Source of the DNA: Subdoligranulum sp.
Lineage (GTDB): Bacteria; Bacillota; Clostridia; Oscillospirales; Ruminococcaceae
Direction: 5' to 3'
DNA length: 64,000 bases
Assembly: GCA_004555405.1 (NCBI GenBank)
Contig: SFIE01000007.1
Location: 98,168 to 162,167, forward strand
Positions 23,744 through 32,962 of this stretch are shown in pieces. Below the pieces are notes generated by a model that searched no databases, was not told the DNA's origin, and saw nothing but the letters and a program-made list of their open reading frames with translations. Both the position numbers and the translations under genes were made by a program. Every line of letters begins with the position of its first letter. Within the stretch, counting starts at the first letter, position 1.

Positions 23744-26700
23744 AAGCGCCTCCGGCGCACAAGGCCCACCGCCCCCAGCACAGCGCCGCCCAGCACCACC
23801 GCCAGCGCCCCCGGCGCAGCCTGCCCGCGCACGCCGGTGGGCACGGCGATCTCGCGCCGGTTGGTGTAGGTGATGATGCGCCGCCCGTCACGGTTCTCCT
23901 CGCTCACGGCGGTGGTGTAGCCCTCGGCGCTCAGGTCCTCTTGCTTTACGGTGATGGGGGTCTGGCTTTCAGGCTGCGGCTCAAACACATAACTGCCGCC
24001 GCTTTGCAGCGTGAATTCCCGCGCTGCCGATGCTTCGCCCGGGGCACTCCCGGCCAGCAGCGCCGAAAACGCCACCCGGCGGTTTTTCTGCGCCATGTTG
24101 CCCTGCATCACCAGCCGCACCTCGGTGACCACGGCCTTTTCCCACTGGGCATACAGGCGGTTGGTTTCGGGGTTTACGCTGTTCACACGGATCACATCCC
24201 CCGGCTTTAGCACATCCCCGCCCTGCTTTTGGCGGCTCCAGCCCATCAGCACATAGCCCGGCTTTTGGGGGGCAGGGTCTTCGATGGTATAGTCCTGGCT
24301 TTGTGCGGGCAGCGCCACGGTTTTTTCCGCTGCACCGGCTGCATCGCTGCCGCCGTTATAGTCATACACAAGGCTTGTGCCCGCAGGCTGCGGCGGCATG
24401 GCCCACTGGGCATACAGCACGGTGTCCTGCCCGGGCATCACAAAGCTTTCACCGGGCTTGAACAAGGGTCCTTTTCCCTGGGCATCCGCACTCCAGCCCA
24501 AAAATCCCAGGCTGTTCTTTGGCGGCGTCCACTCGGGCGGGGCCGTGCGCAGCCGCACGGCGGTGCCTGCGCCAAATCGGTCGGTTTCTGTAAACATTTC
24601 CCCGCCTGCCAGACCGGGGCTGTAGTGCAAAGCGCAGCTGGTTTCGCTGGCCCACAGCGCCGTGAGGGTGAGATCGCTTTGCACCGGCGTTAAAAAGCTG
24701 AAGGGCTTTTCCTCCATGCTCCAGCCCAAAAAGCGCCAGCCCTCCCGCACAGGCTCACTGCCCGGCTTTTGCGCCAGCTTGCCGCGCTCTACAAGCTGAT
24801 CGTCAAGATCCGCGCCCTCGGGGGCTGTGCCCCCCGCAAGCTCGAACCGCACACGGAACACCGGCTCTTTCCACAGCGCATACAGCGCCAGCTCTCCTGC
24901 CGGCATCACCCCCGCCTTCAGGTCAAAGGGTTCGCCCTGCCCCAGATTGTTTTCGTACCACCCGGCAAACACAAGGCCGCTGTCACTGGGATGCACGGGC
25001 GTGTGCTGCTGGGCCGCCAGCGGGGCCTGATAGGGCAGGGTCACGGTTTTTTCTTCATCGCCTGCGCTGTAAAATCGCAGCTGATATTGTCGGCGGTCGT
25101 AGTAGAGCTCAAATCCATAGCTGCCGTTTTCCAGCCGCTTTTCCCGGCTGCCCACCGCCGGGCTTTTTTGGGTGTTCAGCACAAAGCCCTGCAGATCATA
25201 GCAGTCGTTCTGGCCCAGCTTCCAGCCGGTTTCGTTGCTGCGAAAGCTGTCGGTATGATGCAGCTCCCAGCCGGAACCCTGCAAATTCTGCACATAATAG
25301 CGCAGCTCATGCACCACACTGCCGCTTTCGGCTTTCCAGTAAAATTTGTTGGGGTTTTTGCTGTCACCCGGGGCGGGCATGGTGGCAATGCCGGTTTGAT
25401 ACTGGCTGCCGTTGGGGGTTATGCGCCAGGCATCCGGCCATTTTTCGTCCACCCGGCTGGGCCATTTGTCGGCAATGTCTGCGCCGTAGCGCGCCGTGAT
25501 GGTCAGCTCGGGGATCAGGCTTGCGGTGCCCATGACCCCCGGGCGGTAAAACTGCACGGTGTACACCTTGCGGTCATAATACACCGGGATCACAGTACTG
25601 CCGCTGCCCTGCACGGTTTCGGCCGGGGGCGTCTGGCGCAGCGTAAAATGCTGGTAGCGGTTTTCTTCGGCCTGGGCCTGCACCTGCGTGCCTGCCGGGG
25701 CTGTGTGCTGGCGCACCTCGGCCAGCGTGTAGCCATCGTTATCCGCATTCTGCTGCCAGTAGGCCACGCGGTATACAACGCTTTGGGCTTTCCAGCCCGC
25801 ATACAGCACAAGGTCGCTGTTTACTGGCTGGCCCGGCGTGTAGCCCTGGGTGCAGGCCGCATCCGTGAACCAGCCTGTGAACTGATAGCCCTGCCGCACG
25901 GCGGCGGGCAGCTGGGGCGCAGGCGCACCCGGCATCACATACACCGGGGCCGGGGGCGTGCCCTCCGGGGCCTGCGGGGTGATCCAGCACACGGTTTTCA
26001 GCACCGGATACAGCCGCAGCGGCTGCAGGGTGAGCGCCGGTGCGCTGACAGCCTCGCCCCCGGGGGTGGTGCTCCAGCCGGTAAGCGCCATGCCTGCCGG
26101 GGCGGCAAACGCCACCTGCTGCCAGTTTACGGCGTCATTGGCATTCTCATAGGTTTGGGTGAACAGCACCGCACCGCCTGTGGGCTGCGAGAAGTAATAC
26201 ACGGTGTACACCCTGTGCCAGCGCGCTGTGTAAATGAAAACCACATCCTCGTCCAGCGGCGGCACAGGCGCGGAAAAATCGCACGCTTCGCCGTTTTCGT
26301 TCAACCAGCCCTCAAACACCGCACCCTCCTGCACCGGGTCGGCCAGCGGCGCGGGCGTTTCGCCCGGATACAGCACCTGCTCGCTCACAAGGGCTTCGCC
26401 CGCATAAAAGCGCAGCGTAGCGGTGTGGGCCTCGGGCTCGGTGGGCAGTATGATATTCGCCGGCTGCACGGGCGTCTCGGGCGGGGCTTCGGCGGGCGGC
26501 GTTTCCGCGGGCGGGGCGGCTTCGCAGGATGCATCATCCGGCTGCAAGGGCTCGGGTAATGCTTCAGAGGGCGCTTCTTCCGGCGGCTCTTCCGGCTGCG
26601 GTTCGGGTTCCGGCGGCTGCTTCTCCTCCAGCGGCCCCGGCTGCGGTTCGGGTTCCGGCGGCACCTCCTCAGCCAGCACCTCCTCTTCCGGCGGCTGCGC

Positions 26701-26853
26701 CGGGGCGAAAAATTCTTCCTCCGGCAGGGCGCTTTGGGCCTCCTGGGCGGCCTGCTCGGCATGGGCGGCCTGCGCCCCGCTTACAGCAGGCCCGGCGGCC
26801 AGCATCAGCGCCAAAGCAAAACTGACAAATCGGTTCCAAACAGAGTGTTTCAT
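23740..26853 (-). CDS. Large sortase-anchored tip adhesin with InlB-type repeats
   Basis: 1037 residues. Signal peptide 1-30; a Pro/Glu-rich stalk (about 45-140); then a long series of InlB/Listeria-Bacteroides-type beta repeats recognised by GW-containing units such as VFEGWLNENGEAC, YQFTGWFTDAACTQG, LVFAGWYENNLGQG, GWRFLGWSMEEKPF, LGFLGWSADAQGKG and YVLMGWSRQKQGG. A degenerate Spy0128-like domain with YTTAVSEENRDG follows, and the sorting signal VPTGV at about residue 1004, a membrane stretch and RRRRL end it. First gene of the pilus operon; AAAGGA precedes the ATG. It takes the place of the Cpa/AP1 tip protein of streptococcal loci but is unrelated in its repeat region. Confidence 0.88.
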   Translation of the reverse strand: MKHSVWNRFVSFALALMLAAGPAVSGAQAAHAEQAAQEAQSALPEEEFFAPAQPPEEEVLAEEVPPEPEPQPGPLEEKQPPEPEPQPEEPPEEAPSEALPEPLQPDDASCEAAPPAETPPAEAPPETPVQPANIILPTEPEAHTATLRFYAGEALVSEQVLYPGETPAPLADPVQEGAVFEGWLNENGEACDFSAPVPPLDEDVVFIYTARWHRVYTVYYFSQPTGGAVLFTQTYENANDAVNWQQVAFAAPAGMALTGWSTTPGGEAVSAPALTLQPLRLYPVLKTVCWITPQAPEGTPPAPVYVMPGAPAPQLPAAVRQGYQFTGWFTDAACTQGYTPGQPVNSDLVLYAGWKAQSVVYRVAYWQQNADNDGYTLAEVRQHTAPAGTQVQAQAEENRYQHFTLRQTPPAETVQGSGSTVIPVYYDRKVYTVQFYRPGVMGTASLIPELTITARYGADIADKWPSRVDEKWPDAWRITPNGSQYQTGIATMPAPGDSKNPNKFYWKAESGSVVHELRYYVQNLQGSGWELHHTDSFRSNETGWKLGQNDCYDLQGFVLNTQKSPAVGSREKRLENGSYGFELYYDRRQYQLRFYSAGDEEKTVTLPYQAPLAAQQHTPVHPSDSGLVFAGWYENNLGQGEPFDLKAGVMPAGELALYALWKEPVFRVRFELAGGTAPEGADLDDQLVERGKLAQKPGSEPVREGWRFLGWSMEEKPFSFLTPVQSDLTLTALWASETSCALHYSPGLAGGEMFTETDRFGAGTAVRLRTAPPEWTPPKNSLGFLGWSADAQGKGPLFKPGESFVMPGQDTVLYAQWAMPPQPAGTSLVYDYNGGSDAAGAAEKTVALPAQSQDYTIEDPAPQKPGYVLMGWSRQKQGGDVLKPGDVIRVNSVNPETNRLYAQWEKAVVTEVRLVMQGNMAQKNRRVAFSALLAGSAPGEASAAREFTLQSGGSYVFEPQPESQTPITVKQEDLSAEGYTTAVSEENRDGRRIITYTNRREIAVPTGVRGQAAPGALAVVLGGAVLGAVGLVRRRRL

Positions 26854-26976
26854 ATCGGCAGCATTCCTTTCCGGCAGGGTGGCCTTTGCATGGTTTGTAT
26901 ACGCCGTCTGCCCGGCTTATGCCTTGATGGTACCAGAAAGTGTTTGCAGCATTTGGTCAGAATCTGTCCTCGGTGC

Positions 26977-27004
26977 TTGATTTTTTTGAAAAGTATGGTA
27001 TGAT
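26977..27004 (+). promoter_or_regulatory. Promoter of the Fur-family gene
   Basis: TTGATT (26977-26982) and TATGAT (26999-27004) with 16 bp between them; the transcript leader is AT-rich (27005-27114). The 261-bp gap before the adhesin start holds nothing else clear; the minus-strand pilus promoter was not identified. Confidence 0.5.
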
Positions 27005-27114
27005 AGAATCAATTAAGCAATAATAGTTCTTGTTAATCATTACGTGATGTAAAAACCCTGTGGTTTTTTGCCGTTTTCCCCCGCAAAAAGCCCGCCAAGG
27101 AAACGAGGTATGTT

Positions 27115-27513
27115 ATGGCAGTAAAGATCCGCCGCAGCGAGCAGCGCGAATTGGTGCTGCAGGCCGTTTTGGCCCGTAAAGACCATCCCACCGCCGAAGC
27201 CGTGTTCAAATCGCTGCACGAACAGGCCCCCCACCTGAGCCTGGGCACGGTGTACCGCAACCTGAATCTTCTGGCTGGCCTTGGCCAGATCCGCCGGGTG
27301 CCCATTCCCGGCCAGCCCGATCATTTTGACTCCACGCTGGAGCAGCACGCGCATTTTCGCTGCACCCAGTGCGGCGCTGTGTTTGACCTGTCCGTGGCAA
27401 GCGATTTTGATCCCTGCACAGCGGCCTACCCCTGCGGCTGCCGCCTGACCGGCTATGAACTGGTGTTCAGCGGCGTGTGTGCCGAATGCTGCGCCGCCGA
27501 AAAGAAAAACTGA
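27115..27513 (+). CDS. Fur/PerR-family metalloregulator
   Basis: 132 residues. Winged helix in 1-80 with HPTAEAVFKSLHEQ and LSLGTVYRNLNLL, the Fur-family DNA helix. The second half has HAHFRCTQCGAVFDL and GVCAECC, two CxxC pairs for a structural zinc. The HxHFxCxxCG arrangement and short length match PerR-type peroxide sensors at least as well as Fur. ATG at 27115 after AACGAGG. It stands alone with its own promoter and terminator. Target genes cannot be told from the window; the small FeoB-associated gene at 47981 is the only iron-linked gene seen. Confidence 0.88.
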   Translation: MAVKIRRSEQRELVLQAVLARKDHPTAEAVFKSLHEQAPHLSLGTVYRNLNLLAGLGQIRRVPIPGQPDHFDSTLEQHAHFRCTQCGAVFDLSVASDFDPCTAAYPCGCRLTGYELVFSGVCAECCAAEKKN

Positions 27514-27566
27514 AGGTGCGCCGCAAAAGCCTGCTTTTTTAAGGCGGGCACTTTCTAAGAAAACGC

Positions 27567-27617
27567 CAGGGCCGCCCTGCCGCAAGGATATTTCCTGCGG
27601 CGGGGCGGCCCTGATTT
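27567..27617 (+). terminator. Terminator after the Fur-family gene
   Basis: CAGGGCCGCC.../GGGGCGGCCCTG with an inner CCGCAAGG/CCTGCGG stem, then ATTTTG. Confidence 0.75.
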
Positions 27618-27635
27618 TGCAAAATGCGACAAAAA

Positions 27636-27667
27636 CCCCCGGTTCAACTGGCTTTTGAACCGGGGGC
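27636..27667 (-). terminator. Terminator of the ThDP-enzyme gene
   Basis: CCCCCGGTTCAA/TTGAACCGGGGG with a 7-base loop; on the minus strand TTTTTG follows. Confidence 0.8.
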
Positions 27668-27710
27668 CAAACATTTATATGGAGACTTTCAGATTTTTAA
27701 AGCGGCCGAA

Positions 27711-29558
27711 TTATGCCTTGTGGGTGTGGCCGTGGTCAGGTGCATGGAACTCGCCGTTCTCGTCGGGACGGAGCTTGCCGTTCTTGATGCCTGCCTTGGG
27801 AGTGTAGATATCGTTGATGTTCCAGCAGCCGGGGGTGGGAACCACAATGTTCTCCATGGGGGCTTCTACCAGGAAGGGCTTGCCGGCCTTGGCCATTTCC
27901 ACAGCCTTCTTCATGGCGGGCAGGAACTCATCGGCGCTGTTCACGCGAACGCTGTCCACACCGTAAGCCTTGGCAACTTCTTCCCACTTGGGGTTGTAGC
28001 TCTGGCCATCGGGAGTCTGGAACACGGTGCCGAAGGCATGGCCATAGTTGCCGTTCTCCAGGCCGTTGATGGTGCCGAACTTGCTGTTGTCCATCACAAC
28101 CCAGATGGCGGGGATGCCCTGCTCTACGGCGGTGGCCATCACGCAGGGGTTGGCAGCGCCAAAGCCGCCGTCACCGGTCAGGGTCAGGGCAATGCGGCCC
28201 TGCTTCTTGGCTGCCACTGCGCCGCCCAGAACGGCAGCTGCACCAAAGCCCATGGTGGCAAGGCCAGAGCAGTGATGAATGGTGCCGGGAACGTTCACAT
28301 CAAATTCCTGTGCAACGCCGTTCTTGTTCCAGCCCACATCGGTAAAGATGTAAGCGTCCTCGGGAATGGCCTCCTTGACATCCTTCAGGATACGCTGAGG
28401 AGTCATGGGGAAGCGGCTGTCGTTGCTGATAGCCTCGTTGCTCTTCTTGAAGTCTGCCTTGCTCTTGGCAATGGCAGCCAGCAGCTCGGGGTTCTTTTTG
28501 CCTTCGGGAACCAGCGTCTTGGCGGCAGCCAGGATCTGCTTCAGGGCGTGCTTTGCATCGGCAATGGCGCCGATCTCAACAGGATAGTTGCGGCCGATCT
28601 CAGAGGGATCAATGTCGATCTGCATGAACTTGGTCTTGCGCTCGTCGAAGGTCACGCCGGGGTACCAGCTGGAGGAGTCGGCCTCGCCAAAGCGGGTGCC
28701 GATGGCCAGAATGTAGTCGGCGTTCTTGGTCAGGCTGTGGGTGAAGTCCAGGCCCCAGAAGCCGGTCTGGCCCACCATCAGGGGATGGTTGTCGGGCAGG
28801 CAGCTCTGGCCCATCAGGGTGCGGGCCACGGGGATCTCCAGGAACTCAGCCAGTGCAGCCAGCTCTTCGGAAGCCTGGCTCAGCAGCACGCCGCCGCCTG
28901 CGTAGATCACGGGGTTCTTGGCGTTTACCAGATTCTCGGCGATCTTCATAGCGGTGTCGGGGTCCAAACCGGGGCGAATGGTTTCATGGCTGTCCATGTA
29001 GGTGCGCTCCCACAGGAAGTCCTCGGTTTCGTAGCTGAACATATCCATGGGGATATCGATCACAACGGGGCCGGGGCGGCCGGACTCTGCCAGACGGAAT
29101 GCCTTGTCCAGAATGTAGGGCAGGCTTTCCGCATCGTCAATGCGCCAAACGCGCTTGGCAATGGGCTCAAACAGGCGGTACTGGGTGGCATCGCCGTGCA
29201 TGATCACTTCCTGATGGGCATGGCGGCCAAAGTAGTAGCTGGGCACATCGCCGCAGATCACCACCATGGGAATGCTGTCCAGGCTGGCGTTGGCAACGCC
29301 GGTTAGGGTGTTGGTGAGGCCGGGTCCCAGATGGCACATCAGCACGGAAGCCTTGTGCGTCAGGCGGGCGTAGCCGTCGGCTGCATGGGCAGCGATCTGC
29401 TCGTGGCGGGTAGAAATAAACTTCAGCTTGGTGGCGCGGCTCATGCCGTCCAGCAGGCCGATCACGGTGTGGCCGCACAGGCCGAATACATACTCAACGC
29501 CGCGGCGCTCGAGATAGTCAACAATGCGGTCAGAAACGAGTTTCTTGTTCTCAGACAT
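27711..29558 (-). CDS. Thiamine-diphosphate-dependent enzyme of the acetolactate-synthase family
   Basis: 615 residues. The three-domain ThDP layout is present: N-terminal PYR domain with FGLCGHTVIGLLD and catalytic Glu53 in RHEQIAAHAADGYAR; a central domain with PVIYAGGGVLLS; and a C-terminal PP domain with LTGDGGFGAANP and the metal-binding Asn region MDNSKFG. The C-terminus has a His-rich end (HAPDHGHTHKA), unusual for the family. No small ACT-domain subunit follows, so this is probably not IlvB; glyoxylate carboligase, sulfoacetaldehyde acetyltransferase and oxalyl-CoA decarboxylase relatives share this fold. A LysR gene lies just upstream on the same strand. Substrate unknown. Confidence 0.85.
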   Translation of the reverse strand: MSENKKLVSDRIVDYLERRGVEYVFGLCGHTVIGLLDGMSRATKLKFISTRHEQIAAHAADGYARLTHKASVLMCHLGPGLTNTLTGVANASLDSIPMVVICGDVPSYYFGRHAHQEVIMHGDATQYRLFEPIAKRVWRIDDAESLPYILDKAFRLAESGRPGPVVIDIPMDMFSYETEDFLWERTYMDSHETIRPGLDPDTAMKIAENLVNAKNPVIYAGGGVLLSQASEELAALAEFLEIPVARTLMGQSCLPDNHPLMVGQTGFWGLDFTHSLTKNADYILAIGTRFGEADSSSWYPGVTFDERKTKFMQIDIDPSEIGRNYPVEIGAIADAKHALKQILAAAKTLVPEGKKNPELLAAIAKSKADFKKSNEAISNDSRFPMTPQRILKDVKEAIPEDAYIFTDVGWNKNGVAQEFDVNVPGTIHHCSGLATMGFGAAAVLGGAVAAKKQGRIALTLTGDGGFGAANPCVMATAVEQGIPAIWVVMDNSKFGTINGLENGNYGHAFGTVFQTPDGQSYNPKWEEVAKAYGVDSVRVNSADEFLPAMKKAVEMAKAGKPFLVEAPMENIVVPTPGCWNINDIYTPKAGIKNGKLRPDENGEFHAPDHGHTHKA

Positions 29559-29724
29559 TTTGAAGATCCATCCTTTCCTGATTGCTTCTTCGTTGCAAAA
29601 ATTCTCTCAAGAGCCGCTGCTTGCTTCGGCTCTTACCAGCATTTTTCCAAAAGCTGCCGGCCTTTCAGCGGGCCCGCAATCTCTCTTCTGGTATTTACTA
29701 TATCGGTTTTTCTTCAAAAAGTCT

Positions 29725-29737
29725 AATACCAAGTATT
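29725..29737. promoter_or_regulatory. Candidate LysR operator upstream of the ThDP gene
   Basis: AATACCAAGTATT is a perfect inverted repeat (AATAC/GTATT), followed by ATTCATTGAAT. On the minus strand a TTGCAT/TATTAG pair spans the site. The layout fits a LysR box in the ThDP-gene promoter. Confidence 0.45.
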
Positions 29738-29775
29738 CATTGAATCATGCAAAAAAGCCATGAATTTTCCGGGGC

Positions 29776-30693
29776 TCACTGGCCGTTCATGCTCAACAGA
29801 TACTCATCGAACACCCTGCCGTGCTGCACCACAAAATCGCGGAAGCGCACAGCGGCGGGCGGCAGATAGCTTTGCCTGTTCCATAAAAGATAGATCTTGC
29901 GCGGGTCCGGGCCTGCGTTTTCAATGGGCAGCGCTTTTACATTATAAGGCATGGCCCCCAGCGGCCTTGGCACAATGGCGATGCCTTGATTGGCCGCCAC
30001 CAGGCCATAGATCACATGGTCCTGCAGGGTCTCCGATACCATTTTGGGGTGAATGTCCAGCCGCTCAAACTCGGCGTCCAGCACGCGGCGTATCTGGCTG
30101 GCGGTGGTATAATGAATAAAACGCTCGCCGTCGATCTCTTTTAAATCCACACTGCTCTGGTTGGCCAGGCGGTGGTTTTTGGATACCAGCAGCACCATTT
30201 CGTGATGCCCCACCAGCGCGCGATTGATCAACGGGCTGTCGATGTTGGTGGAAAACGCCAGATCGATCTCGCCCTGCAGCACCTGACGGCTGATCTCATC
30301 ATAGGTGCTCACCTGACTGATCTGAAAGTTCACATTGGTGCGGCCCGTTTCCGAGATATAAAACACCGTCATATACGAAATAAAGGCGCTCAGACTGGGC
30401 GGCACCGCAATGTTCAGCGTGCCGGTGTTGGGGTCAACATAATCCCGCAGGCGCTGGCAGCCCTCGCCCAGCGTGTCCAGCGCCTGCTCCACAAAGGGCA
30501 AAAACATCTGGCCGTATTTGGTCAGCTTTACATTGCGCCCCTGGCGCATAAAAAGCTCTACCCCCAGCTCTGCTTCCAGCTCTTTGATCGAGTGGCTCAG
30601 GCTGGACTGGCTGATCAGCAGTTTTTCCGAAGCCTTGGTAAAATGCTCCAGCTCGGCGATCATGCGAAAATATTCCAGCTGCTTCAAATTCAT
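29776..30693 (-). CDS. LysR-family transcriptional regulator
   Basis: 305 residues from the ATG at 30693 (GGAGGG upstream). N-terminal helix-turn-helix: MNLKQLEYFRMIAELEHFTK, then ISQSSLSHSIKELEAELG and LFMRQGRNVKLT. The effector domain runs from about residue 88. It is followed by the ThDP-enzyme gene on the same strand with 217 bp between, and it diverges from a DMT-family exporter, so it may control either. Ligand unknown. Confidence 0.92.
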   Translation of the reverse strand: MNLKQLEYFRMIAELEHFTKASEKLLISQSSLSHSIKELEAELGVELFMRQGRNVKLTKYGQMFLPFVEQALDTLGEGCQRLRDYVDPNTGTLNIAVPPSLSAFISYMTVFYISETGRTNVNFQISQVSTYDEISRQVLQGEIDLAFSTNIDSPLINRALVGHHEMVLLVSKNHRLANQSSVDLKEIDGERFIHYTTASQIRRVLDAEFERLDIHPKMVSETLQDHVIYGLVAANQGIAIVPRPLGAMPYNVKALPIENAGPDPRKIYLLWNRQSYLPPAAVRFRDFVVQHGRVFDEYLLSMNGQ

Positions 30694-30961
30694 GCGTAAA
30701 AGCCCTCCTATCACAGGGCGCGCTGTGCGGGCCCCGGAAACTCTGAAAACAATGATGCCAAAATCATTCTATGCTTTTATTATAGGCAGACGAAGGCTTT
30801 TCTGCAAGGCATAAATGCCTCGCACAAAAGCCGGACCTATAGATTTTCAGCATGAAAAATTGTGCATTTTGTATTGGACATTCCACGCTTTGCGGCGGTA
30901 CAATAGAATGGGCCGTTTGAAGGGCCGCATGGCTGTACGGAACAAACAGGGAGAAATCACC

Positions 30962-31861
30962 ATGAAGCAGGATCTGAAAACCACCGCAGGCGTATACCTG
31001 ATGCTGCTGGCCACCTTCTTTTTGTGGGGCAGCGTGTATGTGGCGGGCAAATATCTGGCCGGCAGCCTTCCTTCGCCGTTTATCTCGGCGGCACGGGCGT
31101 GCATTGGCTGTTTGCCCCTTTGGCTGATGGCAAGGCCCTGCCGTGCCGTCAGAATTGAAAAAGCCGACCGCAAATATTTTCTGCTGGTGGGCATTATGGG
31201 CTACTATCTTACCTTTGTGATCAACCAATTGGGCGTTGCCCGGGCGGGGGCCAGCCTTTCGGCGCTGATCAACACCGTGAACCCGGTGACCATTGCGCTG
31301 CTGGCGGCCCTGATCTTAAAAGAGCCCATCCGCCGGGTGCAGATCGTGTGCCTTGTACTGGCCATTGCGGGGGCCTGGGTGGTGCTGGCCGGGGCCGAAA
31401 CCGGCGGCCAGCTGCTGGGGCTGGTGCTGGTGCTGCTTTCCGTGCTCACCTGGGGCATCGCCTCGGTGTATATCCGCAGGCTCACCGCAAAGTATCCGGC
31501 CATTCTGGTTACTTTTTACGGAATGCTCATCAGCACGGTGTTTCATATTCCCACGGCGGCTTTTTCCGCCGTAAAGGCGGGCGGGCTGCAGCTGAGCGCG
31601 CACAGCGTGCTTTTGCTTTTGTATCTCGGCATTTGCACCAGCGGGCTGGCCCAGTTTTTGTGGAGCCGCTCACTCTCGCTGCTGCCCGCCACCACCTGCA
31701 GCCTGTTTTATCCGCTGCAGCCGGTGTTTTCAGCCTTGCTGGGCGTGTGGTTTCTGGGGGAAAGCTTTGGGCCCAACTTCTGGTGGGGCCTTTTGCTGAT
31801 CGGAGGCGACATTGTCTTAAACTGCTTGGACGGCATTCATCAGCAGAAAGCAGCGAAATAA
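30962..31861 (+). CDS. EamA/DMT-superfamily transporter
   Basis: 299 residues, ten predicted membrane segments in two EamA repeats. The first has LATFFLWGSVYVAGKYL and PSPFISAARACIGCLPL; the second has VLLSVLTWGIASVYIRRLTAK and PLQPVFSALLGVWFLGE. These proteins export amino acids or other metabolites. ATG at 30962 after AGGGAGAAATCACC. A promoter-like TGGACA/TACAAT pair lies at 30877-30906. Divergent from the LysR gene. Substrate cannot be told. Confidence 0.85.
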   Translation: MKQDLKTTAGVYLMLLATFFLWGSVYVAGKYLAGSLPSPFISAARACIGCLPLWLMARPCRAVRIEKADRKYFLLVGIMGYYLTFVINQLGVARAGASLSALINTVNPVTIALLAALILKEPIRRVQIVCLVLAIAGAWVVLAGAETGGQLLGLVLVLLSVLTWGIASVYIRRLTAKYPAILVTFYGMLISTVFHIPTAAFSAVKAGGLQLSAHSVLLLLYLGICTSGLAQFLWSRSLSLLPATTCSLFYPLQPVFSALLGVWFLGESFGPNFWWGLLLIGGDIVLNCLDGIHQQKAAK

Positions 31862-31907
31862 ACTTGCATTTTTCGGCGGGTGTGTTACACTGTAAACGCC
31901 AAAAACA

Positions 31908-32006
31908 TACATCCGGGGAGTCCGCCTTTGCGGGCTGAGAGGAAAGCGCCCAAGGCTTTCGACCCGCTTTACCTGATTTGGATCATGCCAACGAAGGGAA
32001 CATAGC
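31908..32006 (+). ncRNA. TPP (THI element) riboswitch
   Basis: The conserved parts are all present in order: GGGGAGTCCG, GGGCTGAGAGGAAAG, GACCCGCTTTACCTGATTTG, and GGATCATGCCAACGAAGGGAA. It binds thiamine diphosphate. It lies about 150 bp before thiD, with TTGCAT/TACACT promoter boxes at 31864-31891 before it. Confidence 0.96.
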
Positions 32007-32021
32007 CTACGGCTTACCTGC

Positions 32022-32062
32022 GCCGCTCATGCTCTCTTTTAAGGTGGGCATGAGCGGCTTTT
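32022..32062 (+). terminator. Expression-platform terminator of the TPP riboswitch
   Basis: GCCGCTCATGC/GCATGAGCGGC (11 bp) followed by TTTTG, 16 bp after the aptamer. Ligand binding should favour this hairpin and stop transcription before thiD. Confidence 0.85.
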
Positions 32063-32152
32063 GATTTGGGGCCGCACCATGCCGCATTCGATATTTTTCC
32101 GCAGCACATTGAGGGCACCGCCTTGTGCTGCAATGCTGAAAGGAGCAACACG

Positions 32153-32962
32153 ATGAAAACAGCATTGACCATTGCAGGAAGCGATTCCTGCGGAGGCGCC
32201 GGTATTCAGGCAGATTTGAAAAGCATGACGATGAACGGCGTGTACGCCATGAGCGCCATCACCGCACTGACTGCCCAGAACACCACCGGCGTGACCGCCA
32301 TTCAAGAGGCTACCCCTGCGTTTTTGCAGGCGCAGCTGGACGCCGTGTTCACGGATATTTTCCCCGATGCCGTAAAAGTCGGCATGGTTTCCAGCGCCGG
32401 GCTGATCCATGTGATCGCCCAGTCGCTGCGCCGCTATCAGGCCAAAAACATTGTGGTGGACCCCGTGATGGTGGCCACCAGCGGCAGCCGCCTTTTGCGT
32501 GAGGATGCCATGGACGCCCTGCAGAAAGAGATGCTGCCCATGGCCTGCGTGATCACCCCCAACATTCCCGAGGCCGAGCTTTTGTGCGGCCACGCCATCA
32601 CCAGCGCACAGGGCATGGAACAGGCCGCCGCCGAGATCGGCGAAAAGCTGGGCTGCCCCGTGCTGCTCAAGGGCGGGCATCAGCTCAACGATGCCAACGA
32701 TCTTTTGTGGCAAAACGGCAAGATCCGCTGGTTCAACGGCAGCCGCATCGATAACCCCAACACCCACGGCACCGGCTGCACGCTTTCCAGCGCCATTGCG
32801 GCCAATCTGGCCAAGGGCTACCCGCTGGAGCAGGCCGTGGAAATGGCCAAGGCTTATATCAGCGGCGCGCTGGCCGCCATGCTGGATCTGGGCAAGGGCT
32901 CCGGCCCCATGGATCACGCCTTTGACCTGAAGCCCGAATATCGAAAGGAGTACGCCCAGTGA
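32153..32962 (+). CDS. thiD: Hydroxymethylpyrimidine / phosphomethylpyrimidine kinase
   Basis: 269 residues. ThiD features: TIAGSDSCGGAGIQADLK at the N-terminus, GVTAIQEATP, VVDPVMVATSGSRLL, TPNIPEAELL, KGGHQLNDANDLL and the ATP/catalytic end NTHGTGCTLSSAIAANLAKG. It phosphorylates HMP to HMP-PP for thiamine synthesis. It lies behind a TPP riboswitch and its stop overlaps the next gene (GTGA), a probable HMP importer. The pair suggests salvage of imported pyrimidine; no thiC, thiE or thiM is in the window. Confidence 0.95.
   Translation: MKTALTIAGSDSCGGAGIQADLKSMTMNGVYAMSAITALTAQNTTGVTAIQEATPAFLQAQLDAVFTDIFPDAVKVGMVSSAGLIHVIAQSLRRYQAKNIVVDPVMVATSGSRLLREDAMDALQKEMLPMACVITPNIPEAELLCGHAITSAQGMEQAAAEIGEKLGCPVLLKGGHQLNDANDLLWQNGKIRWFNGSRIDNPNTHGTGCTLSSAIAANLAKGYPLEQAVEMAKAYISGALAAMLDLGKGSGPMDHAFDLKPEYRKEYAQ

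Noticed and set aside
27115..27513. Fur as regulator of the pilus operon
   Set aside because: It is divergent from the adhesin gene, but no Fur or PerR box was found in the 261-bp gap.
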